From the NCBI GenBank assembly GCA_032718475.1, contig JAUCBJ010008381.1:1-64000 (forward strand): a stretch of DNA of 64,000 nucleotides, written 5' to 3'. Below are positions 40,649-51,552 of this stretch, one piece after another. Below the pieces are notes generated by a model. It had not been told where the DNA came from. It ran no database searches and saw only the letters and a program-made list of their open reading frames with translations. Source of the DNA: Nemertoderma westbladi (Eukaryota > Xenacoelomorpha > Nemertodermatida > Nemertodermatidae). Made by a program: the position numbers and the translations under genes. How positions within the stretch are numbered: position 1 is the stretch's first letter; each line of letters begins with the position of its first letter.

Positions 40649-42184
40649 CACCATGTCCGGGAATATAGTGTCGTTATTCAGGTACCGGTACCTGCCCCCC
40701 CCCCCCCCCCCAAAAAAAAAATTGTTCTACAAATCTTAATAAGATTGCATGAAATTTGAAACAGAATCAGTTTCACCTCCCAGAATTTTTATTTTCGCTT
40801 ACATTTTTAGCTACAAGCGTTTAAAAAAAGGTCATTCAAAGTTATTATTACAAAGTTATTTGTAATATTGGCATTTGTGGCATTTATTACAAAGTTATTC
40901 TTCAACCTTATAGTGAGGGAAAGCTGGCCATGCAAGGATTCCAAATATGTGAAAATATTTGAATTTGGTTGGGAAATAGCCGAGAAAAGGGCATTCGAAT
41001 ATTGCTTGTATTAGCTTCCCCTGCAGGCCATTTATTATTTTTAATTAATGTACCATATTCATTTATTCTAGATTATTAGATAAATGTCAGTTAACCATTC
41101 AAAAAGCAACAAGTACTAACTAGCAAGTTAGCTATAGTGTTAAAAAGGATACTAACGATACAACAAAGAGATACCCGTAATCTAATATTAATTTAAAATA
41201 ATAGTCCAGGTGCCGGAAGAGGTGCTATCTAGCTGCCTAGGATATCGAATAGGCCCTCTGACGGAAATTCAACTGTACCGAGGACTGCGGCCGAGTTCCC
41301 AACTAGTATTGCGACCGCGATGCGCTGAAGAAGGAAACGATGGGAGCGAGGATCCTGTGTCGATGAATGTATCCTCCTACCGACCTCCTTCAGGAAAACT
41401 TCCGTTGCCGGGAATGTATCCTCTTACCGACCTCCTTCAGGAAAACTTCCGTTGCCGGAACCATATTCTAGATATTCTACCATATTCTAGAATATTTTGT
41501 TTATTCGATACGTAGCTGGGCAACAATGCAATACCTCTTTAATGCCGCGTTCACACTACTGAGTCAAAGTCAAAGTCAAAAGACAAAATGTAAATCATAA
41601 TCACAGGAAATTATATATTTTCTAGAACGCCATTATGTATTACATTGGGACTACATAATGTATTATTATCTATTATTGCTAGCTAGCTGTATTTATTTTC
41701 TTTTGATTTTGACTCGGTAGTGTAAACGCGGCCTAAACATACTATTAGGTAGCTATTCATAAATAAACAAAATGTTCTAGAATATGGTATTTTTATTTAA
41801 TAGAATAAAATAGCCTCATGCAGATGCAAAACCATGCAACATTTGAACGCTCATATCTCAGTTATTTCCCAACCAAATTCAGATTATGTTACATATTTGG
41901 AATCCTTACATGGCCAGCTTTCCATCAGTACCAACCAACAAATCGCTATAAGGTTGAACAATAACTGGAGTGTAACTGGTGAAATATCACCGGAGACACC
42001 TTTTTCAAACGCTTGTAGCTAAACAATGAAAGCGAAATTAAAAATTCTGGCTCACCCAGCAAGGAGGAGGGAGGTGAAACTATCTCTGTTTCTAATTTCA
42101 TACAATCTTATTAAAATTTGTAGAAAAATTTGGGGGGGGGGGGTAATGTACCTGAATAACGACACTATATTCCAGGACATGGTG
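40649..42184. mobile_element. FB1: TA-flanked fold-back element with poly-C arms
   Basis: Long inverted repeats: CACCATGTCCGGGAATATAG at the left and its near-complement at the right end, each arm about 410 bp (40649-41065, 41774-42184). A C/G homopolymer sits about 45 bp inside each end (40695-40711 and 42132-42143). TA occurs on both sides (40647-40648, 42185-42186), and the empty site in P1 has a single TA-containing sequence, so the target duplication is TA as in Tc1/mariner-type insertion. The centre holds a nested palindromic element (41544-41732), a ~52 bp direct repeat (41363-41463) and no transposase. It must depend on a transposase elsewhere. Confidence 0.85.
41544..41732. mobile_element. 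Small palindromic MITE nested in FB1
   Basis: GCCGCGTTCACACTACTGAG at the left is mirrored by CTCGGTAGTGTAAACGCGGC at the right, followed inward by AGTCAAAGTCAAA against TTTTGATTTTGACT. The 189 bp unit has terminal inverted repeats of about 30 bp and no coding capacity. Confidence 0.7.
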
Positions 42185-42681
42185 TATATATATATGTGAT
42201 ACAAAAAATATCTAATTACACCATGACCCGTAATATAGTGTCATTTTCTGATGACATGGACCCCCCCCCCCCCCAAATTTTTCTACAAATCTTTATCATA
42301 TTGTTTGAAATTTGAAACACAATTAGTTCAACTCACCGTGGTTGTTACCATGAAGCCGGAATTTTCGATTTCGCCTTCAAATTTTATTTATAAGCGTTTT
42401 AAAAAAGTGTCTTTTGCGAAATCGCACCCTCTGTATCATTGCCATTCTTCACTTTAGTCGTAATTTTTCACATCAATAGAAAGCTTGCGTTCAAAGGATT
42501 CCAAATATGTAGCAATATCTGAATTTCGTTGAGAAACAGCTGAGAAATAGGCATTCAAAGATTGCAAGAATTATTGTTCACTGCAGGCCATTTATTCTAT
42601 TTAATAAATACACAATATTCTAGAACGAGTTATTTATTTTATGAGTTGGTAGGCAACAGCGGTATGCCTATACAATATCTA

Positions 42682-45600
42682 TGTTCGCGCTTTTAGACCT
42701 TTAGCAGTTTAACCTGCCAAATTTAGGTGTCTTCTAGGTTATAAATCGACTTTAGCCTATAACAAGTATTTGATACACATAAAGTTACATTAGCCGAAGC
42801 CAGCCTATGCGCGATCATTCTACTACTACTACTACTACTACTAGGATCGGCATGCTGCATTGCAGCTGCATTTTTAAGAATGCTGTGCCGGCTTGTCAAC
42901 AAAATTGCACCGCCACAACTCCCTATCACCCATGACATTTGCTAGATCATCCGCATCTTTAAGGCCAGTGTCCTTTAAGATGCGTCTCAAGAAAGTCATG
43001 GGCTGTCCACCATGCTTATTCACTCCATGAGGCTGCCAAAGTACAAGATTATGCACTGGCTGGTCCTCACGGCGAAAGCAATGTCCTGCAAAGCGGAGGC
43101 GATTTTGTTCTAGTGTCAAGCTTGGGGGAACCAATGAGACACCTCCAATGTTATATAGTGTCTGGTTGGAGATGTGTGCATTGTACTTGACACAATGAAC
43201 CCGGCGTAGCATTCTTGTGAATGTGCCATCCAGAGATTTGGTGTCCTCAGCAGTTAGAGCCCAGCATGGACTCCCGTAGAGGAGTACTGGAACTACTGCT
43301 GCTCTAAATAATCGGACCTTAAGTTTCCGATTAATTCTCGGTGACTTCCAAATCCTGGAAAGCCTATTCAAGGCTGCCCATGCCTTTCCCTTACGTATTC
43401 GAAGGTCCTCACCTGACTTCCGGATCCATGATCCCAGGTAACAGAAGTCGTCCACATGCTCAAGCATACCATCCTTTGAGCTTATGCTCATCCTATCAGA
43501 GACTTGCTGAGGACTTTCAAAGTTAACTGTCAGAATTTTGGTCTTTCTGGAGTTAATAAAAAGACCAACACTAGAAGCAGCATGTTCTAATGAGCTGAGG
43601 AGCCGTTGGGCTCCCTCTAATGATTCTGAGAGTACTCCTAAGTCATCAGCAAAGTCTAGATCAGTTAGGTACTTGGCAGGATTTCCTCGACTTCTGGAGC
43701 CAGTAGGTGGAGTTATCATCACCCCATCATCATTATAATGATCTAAGGACATGCGTAGAACATAGTCAACCACAATAATGAACAAGAATGGTGCAAGTGT
43801 GTCTCCTTGGAGGACGCCCCATAACACTTCAAATGGTTCTGTGTCACCATCAACAGTAGACACAAATGTTGTCGAACCATCGTATACTGATCTGATTGCT
43901 GCAATAATTTCATCAGGAATCCCATATAATGAAAGTATGGTGAACATACGTGAGCGAGAGACTGAATCAAAGGCCTTGAAGAAGTCAACAAAGATAACAG
44001 CCAGATGCCTGTCTTTCTTTTTTGATAACTCTTCAATTATCCTTCTAAGTGCCAAAATGGGCTCCATGGTCCCACGACCTTTACGGAACCCATTCTGATT
44101 TCCACGGAGCAGTCTCTCAATGGGATCCCTGATGCGATTTAATAGAATCCTATTGTATAGCTTTGCAGCAATCGAGATCAATGAGATTCCCCGAAAAGAA
44201 CCATAGAGTGTTAGGTTGCCCTTCTTGGGAACTGGCACCAACTTATTTGTTTTCATTTCTTGTGGGACTCTTGTTGTTCGGTACATGTCTACTATGATGG
44301 GATAGATGAGCTTTAAACACTCAGGTATTTTAAAGACCTCAGGGGGAACACCATCTACTCCACTGGCACGATTGGTCTTAATGCTCTTTGCAGCAGCCTT
44401 CACTTCTGCAAAGGAGATATCGCCAATGGGAATATCTGGGAGTACAGACTCAGACACTTTTACTTCTATAAAGTTATCAGGCAATACCCTGTCATTATTG
44501 AGGAGCTTTTCAAAGTGGGCTTTCCAACCATTGAGGCGATCGGCTGGTGATTCAGCCTTAACCTTGGTGGTTGGTTGGCTTTTCCGCCCAGTAAGCAGAT
44601 TGATCGATTTCCATGCCTGGGATGATTGCCTGCTGTCGTCAGCATCATTGATGGCATCAACCTGTTGGTTTATTAGCTCCTGTAGATTAGCAGAGTACTG
44701 CCTGTTCAGGGACCTAGAAGCAGCCTTAACTGCATTCTTGGCCGCTGTAGTCTGTTTGAGTCGGGACTCTTTCTGCGCCTTATGAAGGTCATTTCGGCAC
44801 TTCTGAATTTTGTTGTCAGTCCAGGGGGCCCTTTTCTTGTTTCGAGGGTATACAGGAACTGTTTCTGCAGCTGCTAACTTAACTGCTTCTGTAAAGGCAG
44901 TATAGCCCTCACAGTGATCTGCCGCCTCAGAGGCAAGAGCCTCATACCTGTTGCTCAGCTGTAGTGTGAAGCTGGATCTCACACTTGGCTGTTGCAACAG
45001 AGAGGACCAGTCATGCCGCGGCAAGGCAGATTTCGTTGTTCTGCTAGCACGCAGACTAAGTCTTACCTTGGCCACAATAAGGCGGTGATCACTGGAGAAG
45101 GGTCGAAGTGTAAATGCATTACAGTCTTGTATAGAGCTCCTGTATTTCCTACGAAACAGAATATGGTCTATCTGGGACTTGTGACCACTGGGTCCACTAT
45201 GACTGACCTGTCCTGACCGCGATCATTCACCCACGGTTAAGGGAGACTGGATTCGGATGCTCTGGCCTTATTGCGGTGTAGGCCTACTGTACTATTCGAT
45301 TGATCGTTAATATATAATCTCTGACAAATATTATTCACTTTCGGGAAATATTAACAGTTCCTTTAGGACGTGGCGCTCTAAGTATGTAAACAGAGTTATG
45401 ACTTACACTAAACACAACGGGATGGCTAATGATTTTCGTATAAAGCGCATTCTTTAGGAAATGCTTTGTTACCTGTCACACTCATGCACACTACCTCACA
45501 CTGCTGCATACTGATCTGGCGACCTTCACTAAATTTGATCATATATAAGGAGAACAGCAACTGACACATGTAGGGCCTATGAAATAGCATTCAATTCACT

Positions 45601-46258
45601 CCAAAACCACTATAATGTAAGTCGCAATTGCTATATGTAACCGGTCTCTCTAACCTTCAGTATATCAAGAAGATTGGGGTTTTACGATTATTTATCGATA
45701 TTCTCCCAATATAACAACATTCCATCAACTGATAACAATTAATAACCGACAGTAAATAGCAGTAAAATAATGCGGTGAAAAGTAAGGTGAGTCTGGTATG
45801 CCAGGATAACAGTTATACGTTTCTATAATCAAAGCCATTCTAATGTTTGGCTAAAGTCTGAAACACAGAATAATTCCAAAGCCGATGTTCTGGGCTCAGG
45901 AAAAGGGAAAACAAAGACCACAATGCATTGCGCGATTTCCCGGAGGCTTCTGTGCAAATAAAATGAAAATCGCTCTGATTGGTCGAGTGAGTGAGCCTGA
46001 ACAAAGAAAGCCAAAAGCTCCACGTCGACATATCAGCTGGTAGATGTCCTCATCTGAACTACACTGTATTAAGAGTATTTTGGCGTATTGCGGCATAAAA
46101 TGGCTTGTTATGTCCGCTAAAGTACACATACAGAAAAATGGCTTTTTATGTCCACTAAAACACTTACACAGTAAGAAAACGGCTTTTTATGTCCGCTAAA
46201 ACACCTACAGAGTACTTTGCGGGGAAAATGACTAGTTATATCCGCAAAAGCCTTTACA
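42682..46258 (-). mobile_element. BEL-2 3' LTR interrupted by LINE
   Basis: LTR sequence 42682-42820, then the LINE, then 45218-46258. It matches 57449-58617 on both sides of the insertion. Next to its inner edge the minus strand reads AGGAGCGG, the likely polypurine tract. Confidence 0.9.
42821..45217 (-). mobile_element. RTE-like LINE, 5'-truncated, with (TAG)n tail
   Basis: Inserted on the minus strand inside the BEL-2 LTR, with an 11 bp target duplication CGCGATCATTC at 42810-42820 and 45218-45228. The 3' end is a (TAG)7-8 microsatellite (42821-42843), and only about 30 bp separates the stop from it, as in RTE-clade elements. The frame is open from the very 5' end (45217) to 42874, about 780 codons. 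It begins inside the endonuclease C-terminus (QIDHILFRRKY, then FSSDHRLIVAK) and contains the whole RT: VPVPKKGN, GISLISIAAK, GFRKGRGTMEP, VIFVDFFKAFDSVSR, GVLQGDTLAP, LDFADDLGVLSES, KTKILTVNF. No frame breaks were seen, so the truncated copy is recent. It is the source family for the fragments in copies A and B. Confidence 0.9.
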
Positions 46259-46284
46259 CCGCTCCTAGAAAATGGGATTTAATT

Positions 46285-46980
46285 CTATAAAATATAAAAA
46301 ATCACAGTTTCTAAAATATAAAAATACTCTAAACAGTTAGTCTTTCTTGCGCGGACGGCGTTTACGCAGTTTTTTGAGGCTAGCAAGAGTCCTTTTCTCT
46401 TTGGGGCGAGCCACTTTACTAGGAGGGCTATAACTCCTGGGTGAAGGGTGCAATACAATTGCATCGGAAGGTTTGGGATTACGGTCGGTGTATCCGCCGG
46501 TCGAGGTACCCGTTGATCGGTATTAACCTCAGTGGAACGAGGTCGAATAACCTTGAGAGCGCGTTTTAAGACAGCAGCTCTTACTGGTCCCTGACGGATC
46601 GTTTGCATGAGAGCGGTAGGTGGACCGTGTGTAGTGAGAAATTTCCGCGGTTTGATGATTCTTTCCAACTCGCGTTCTCAGGCTCTATCGGGATCGATAT
46701 GCTTCTCCTCGAACTGATTTTCCTCCGCTTGTCGTTGAAAGCATTCGTCCAAAACTCTTGCAGAAAGTAGAGTCGTCCAAGTTCGATATCTTCTTAGAGA
46801 TTCTGGATTTCCTGATTGAACTGAGATAAAGCTAATTCGTTTACCGCTTGGACTTGCTGCTGCAATTTACGTTTCTCTAAACAATTGTAGGTTCCTTTTC
46901 CAATCTTTTGATGAATAGTGTCCAACGCGTTTAGTACAACTCTCTCCTCCACCTCGGTGACAGGTTATATTGGGTTAAAC
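46285..46980 (-). pseudogene. BEL-2 accessory ORF2 remnant, C-terminal half
   Basis: Homologous to the C-terminal third of BEL-1 ORF2: ERIIKPRKFLTTHGPPTAL, RQGPVRAAVLKRALKVIRP, then after a small deletion at about 46512 the matching end LKKLRKRRPRKKD in another frame. Upstream, 46970-46720 encodes an unrelated-looking helical stretch (NALDTIHQKIGKGTYNC, LQQQVQAVNELALSQFN) with stops. The CCHC knuckle seen in BEL-1 is not present here. The copy is broken. Confidence 0.65.
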
Positions 46981-47453
46981 CGGGACGATGATACGGTTGA
47001 ATGGCGATATTAGATGTCCGCGTCCCAATCCGACTAGGTAAGATGGGCGAATATTTAGGGAGCCCACAACCGGAGTGCCACCGACTAATTGTTCGGGTAA
47101 CACTAGATCTTTGAACAGTGAGTACAGTTCGGGAGGGTCTGTGATACTATTAGGATCAAGAGTCTGAGGTCTCACTAGGGAGTGAGGAGGTCTGACCGAG
47201 TATTCCAGAACTCTGATCATAGGTTTATTTAAGGATCGTTTGAGTTGAGCGAGCATAGGTGATACATCGAACAAGTTTCGCTCGAAACTCCCGTAAATAT
47301 AGCGAGTAAAACTGTGTTTAGAGCAACGTCTCCGCGGATGTTTATGACTTCCCGTTTGTTGGTTGGATCTTGGGCATTTATCGCAATAATACCAAAGATG
47401 CACGTCTTGTAGGGGAAACGCTGGTGATCTTTCTTCAGTTTTACAATGTGCAA
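46975..47453 (-). pseudogene. BEL-2 accessory region, cysteine/histidine-rich open frame
   Basis: Between the end of pol and the ORF2 remnant the minus strand is open in the frame of 47403-46975 with WYYCDKCPRSNQQ followed by HKHPRRRCSKHSF, a C-x2-C...H-x-H...C-x2-H set that could bind zinc. It then reads DVSPMLAQLKRSLNK and LVLPEQLVGGTPVVG. There is no ATG at its head. Position suggests it is the N-terminal portion of the accessory protein, diverged from that of BEL-1. Confidence 0.45.
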
Positions 47454-47464
47454 TTGTGCATGTT

Positions 47465-50400
47465 TTACAATTTACAATGTTCTACCGATCGCACCAAACC
47501 ATGATCCGAGATATGAGTCTCGATGATACGACCTGTCTGCCACCGCTTACGTGGAAGATCTGAATCCACAATAAGGACCATGTCTCCGGCGCTGACGTTT
47601 TCTTGCTGCGCAAACCACTTAGTTCGAAGTTGTAGTGTAGGCAGATAATGTTTTTCGAAATGGTCAGCGAAACGACGGGAAAACAACTGCATAAGTTGCC
47701 AAGTTTGCCGGCAGTATTCGTCTCCATCCGTGATTTCCGATCGTGGGAGCATGGCTACAGGTTTCTTCAGTAGGAAGTGCGCGGGTGTTAGCGCTTCCAG
47801 GGAATCGGGACTCGATGAGACTGGCATAAGCGGTCTCTCGTTGAGATAGGTGGCGATTTCCTCCATTAACGTTCGCAAAAGTTTGTCGGTGAGATACGCG
47901 CGGTACGGCACTATAAAGTGAAATGCGGTCTTCACGCTTCTGATTAATCTCTCCCAACTTCCTCCCCACCACGGGGCGTCGGCGGCGTTGAAGGTCCAGC
48001 TAGACGCTGTTACCCTTAGCTGACGTCCACCTGTCTTTGGTTCCAATCTTTGACGTAAGCCTTGATTTCATTGTTGGCACCAATGAAGTTCGTTCCCTTA
48101 TCAGATATCATCGTGTTACTAGTTCCAAAGCGAGCGATCTGTTGGCGTAAGCTCAATATGAAGCTATTGGTAGATAAATCGTTCACCATATCGAGATGGA
48201 TAGCTCTACAAGTCAGACAGACAAAGATGACACACCATCTCTTAACTATAGTCCTAGCACGATATACTTCAATAGGGCCAAATAAATCCACACCGGTATT
48301 AGTAAAGGGTGGTTCATAGAAGCTTACTCGTTCCCTAGGTAATTCTGCCTCTCGCTGTGTTAAAGGCCTACTGAACGCTTTCCTACAGGGTATACAGTTC
48401 CTAAGAACTTGGTTCAGAGCTCTACGGGGTTTATGAAAATAATAGCGAGTTCGAATTTCGCTAAGAACTCGTTCTCTACCAGCATGATAAAGCTTACTGT
48501 GAACATCTACAATCATCTTGATTTGTATTTCAAGATTTCTAATGAGTATGGGAAACTTAGTGTCAAAGGATAATGGAGCATTAGTTAGTCTTCCTCCAAC
48601 GCGTATTAACCCATCTATCATTGTGCTAGAGAAACGATCCCTTAAGCGCATCTGTGGATTTCTCAACAACAGGAAATACTTATCGGAATCTTCATAGCAT
48701 TGCAGGAGTCTCAGTATCTGCTTATTGGTTTCTTCATGCTCCTGGTAACTGATTTTCTCCTTCAGAAATCTGTCCGATGTCTTGTATTTGGGAAGATCTC
48801 TAACAACATGGACCTGCGCAGATGTCAGTGGAGCGGTATCACTAGTGGTCTTCGTCCTGGAGTAGTGATGATGAAAACATCGCTTTAAATATGTAACGGC
48901 CTTACAGAGCCGATTCCAGGAACTATAGTGACGTATCGCTCTCTGCAGGAGAGGTGAGAGTCCTTGCGAGACGTCTGGTGTTCCAGATTTCCAATCTCTC
49001 TCTCTGATTTCCACAACAGACTTATTTGTGGCTGGGGGTTTCGGATCCAAAGCGTCGTCTCGGGAAGTGCATAGTACCGACAGATCTATCACGGGTTTAA
49101 ATAACTTCGATTTACTCGCCCGGGTTTTAGGTTTGACTTTCTCCGCTCCCTTGGCTTGTCTAATCTCCGCCGTAGTAAGATGAGGAGGCCATTCATCCTC
49201 TTCTTTGCTTAGGAAGTCGGGTCCACCTAACCAGTCTGGAGTATCTATCAGTTCCTGTGGAGTTGCTCCCCTGGAGGCGATATCGGCTGGATTAATCGTC
49301 CCGGGGCAATGTCTCCATTGATCTATCTTCGTCTGACTAAGTATAATGGCTAATCTGTTGGTAACGAAGACGCTGAACTGACAGACTTCATTGGTTATAT
49401 ACTCCAACACGAGTAAAGCATCGGTCCAATAGACAGTTTTCTCCAGTGGATAGTCGATCTGTTCTGTTACATTCCGGCTGATGGCTGTAGCGTATAGAGC
49501 CGCTTTTAACTCCGCTCGAGGAACTTTCAACTTGTTGTTTATCAATGCCTTAGAGGTAACCAAGGCGACCTTGATTCCATCCGGAGTTTCAACTCTCAGG
49601 TAGGCTACTATACCTATTCCCATATCGCTGGCGTCTCCAAACACATGGAGTTGATAGGAATACGCAGGGAGAACATGACCAAAATATGAACGGGAGATTA
49701 GAAAGTTCTCGATGGATGGTAGAGAATCCTCCCATTTCATCCACTTCTTTAATAGTTCTCCCTTAAGTGGATCGTCCCATGAGTGGTTTTCAAGCCACAT
49801 TTGTTGTACTAAACTCCGAGCAATCAATATAACTGGGCTAATAAATCCCAATGGATCGAAATAAGTGCTCAGGATACTTAGACAAATTCGTTTAGTCCGA
49901 ACTGGATTATCTCGCTGTTTTAGCTGGAAAAACAGGATATCTCTCTCCGTGTCCCATTTCAAACCAAGTGTATTGGTTTCTGGAAGATCGTCCTTGATTA
50001 GGTCTAGATCTTTAACTCCTCGGTCTTCTACCGGGATCGATTCCAGAAACTCACGGGAGTTGCTGGTGAATTTAGTTAATCGAAATCCACCTCTTTTCAA
50101 GCACTCTACCATTCCTTTGGCGACATCAATGGCTTCTTCCACCGATGGGAGGGACTTTAAATTGTCGTCCATGTATATATCCCGTTTGATGTTGTCGATA
50201 ACCTCTTTGGAGAAGGCGTCCCGGTTGTCATCAGCAGTGGTGCGCACTACTGAGCAGGCGTTTGAAGGGCTCGAGATGATCCCAAAAGCCTGGATGGTCA
50301 TCCAGTACTCCACCGGTTTCTGGTTGAGGTCTCCTTCAGGCCACCACAGAAATCGTAGGCTGTCACGATCTCTATCCAGCGCCTTAACTTGTAAGAACAT

Positions 50401-51552
50401 GCCTTCTATATCGGAGGTGAAAGCGATTGAATATTGTCGTAATCTTAAGAGTATTCCCAACAAGGATTGGAGTAAGTTGGGTCCTGTCAACAACTCGGAG
50501 TTAAGGGATTGGCCCATGTAGAGGGCGGAGCCGTCAAATACTACCCGGACTTCGTTGGGTTTACCGGGTTTGGGAACGTAATGATGTGTTAAATAGTACG
50601 TTCTCTCAGTTATGGGTGTTCCTTCCGGTACTCGCTCCGCATATCCCTTGTCAATGAATTTCTTCAGCTGGGTCTTGTACATCTCCTTAGCTGAAGCATT
50701 TGCCGTAAGGCGTCGATGCAGTTGCGCAATTCTCTTCTCCGCCAAGGGTCGGTTGTTTATAATATTGGGTTCTCGCCGTCGGAAAGGCAGACCAATCTCA
50801 TATCTACCTTGATCTTTAAGAAAACGTGTAGTTGTTTCCTGTATCTGCTTGGCTCTTTCTTCTTCTACCGATAGGGCCTTATCGTAGGAATTGGGCTCTA
50901 CAGCCTCCTGAGTAAAGAATCGTATGGCGTGTTCATCACGAGTCTTCGCGTTGTAGCGATCTATCACTTCATTCAGTTCGTCGTTGTAATCGACTTGTTC
51001 CGCTGGATGAATGCGGTGAAATAGGTTCACTTGGTTTTGCCAAGTTTCATTTTCCGTAAGGAGGTCGATGGTATTCTCCTCGTCGAATAGTTGGTGGATA
51101 TCGTCATTATCTGAGGAGTATGGTGTTCCCTCCGGTGGGTCATCTCCCTCACTGCTCTCCTCTTCCCATTCACTCACCTGGTAGACTCGTTCTTTGGGTA
51201 GCCTTTCCATAAGAGTTCTACGGGAAGGTCCAGTAAAGTACCAACCTACTCTATTTCTTCCCGCATAGGTTTGTAGTGGTTGCGGTTGAGCAGGCCGTTT
51301 CTCCAATGTCTCAAGCGCCTCATGCGCATTTTGGCCGATGAGTATTTGCACTCCAGGGTAGTCTGTGTTGAATCTAGGTATCTCATGCTGTTTGGTGAAG
51401 TCGTCCTCATCCCAGTTATAAGGTTCCACTTGGCTGGTAGCGAAGTTCTTTATCGCCACCATTTTTACTGACCTTATACTGTGTTCTCCTAGTTCATCCT
51501 GGGGGTGGACAACGCGCCTACATAATAGTCTGTAGTTACTGTAGATTTCCAA
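47465..51552 (-). pseudogene. BEL-2 pol: protease linker, RT, RNase H, integrase, DUF5641-type end
   Basis: Two frames cover pol: 51552-48016 (1178 codons, first codon TTG, interior of a polyprotein) and 48046-47465 (193 codons). Residues in the first: RT blocks RVVFDGSALYMGQSL (~336) and FTSDIEGMFLQV (Asp ~381), the RDIYMDD box (~457-463), BEL post-RT FDPLGFISP (~566), RNase H LHVFGDASDMGIG (~635), integrase zinc finger H1018, H1023, C1053, C1056, and core Asp at VDLFGPIE (~1089) and ISDKGTNFIGANNE (~1151). The second frame supplies the catalytic Glu (WWGGSWERLIRSVK) and the C-terminal domain (ENVSAGDMVLIVDSDLPRKR). The shift between frames lies within 48016-48046. All catalytic residues are retained, so the polymerase decayed only recently. 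Confidence 0.9.
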
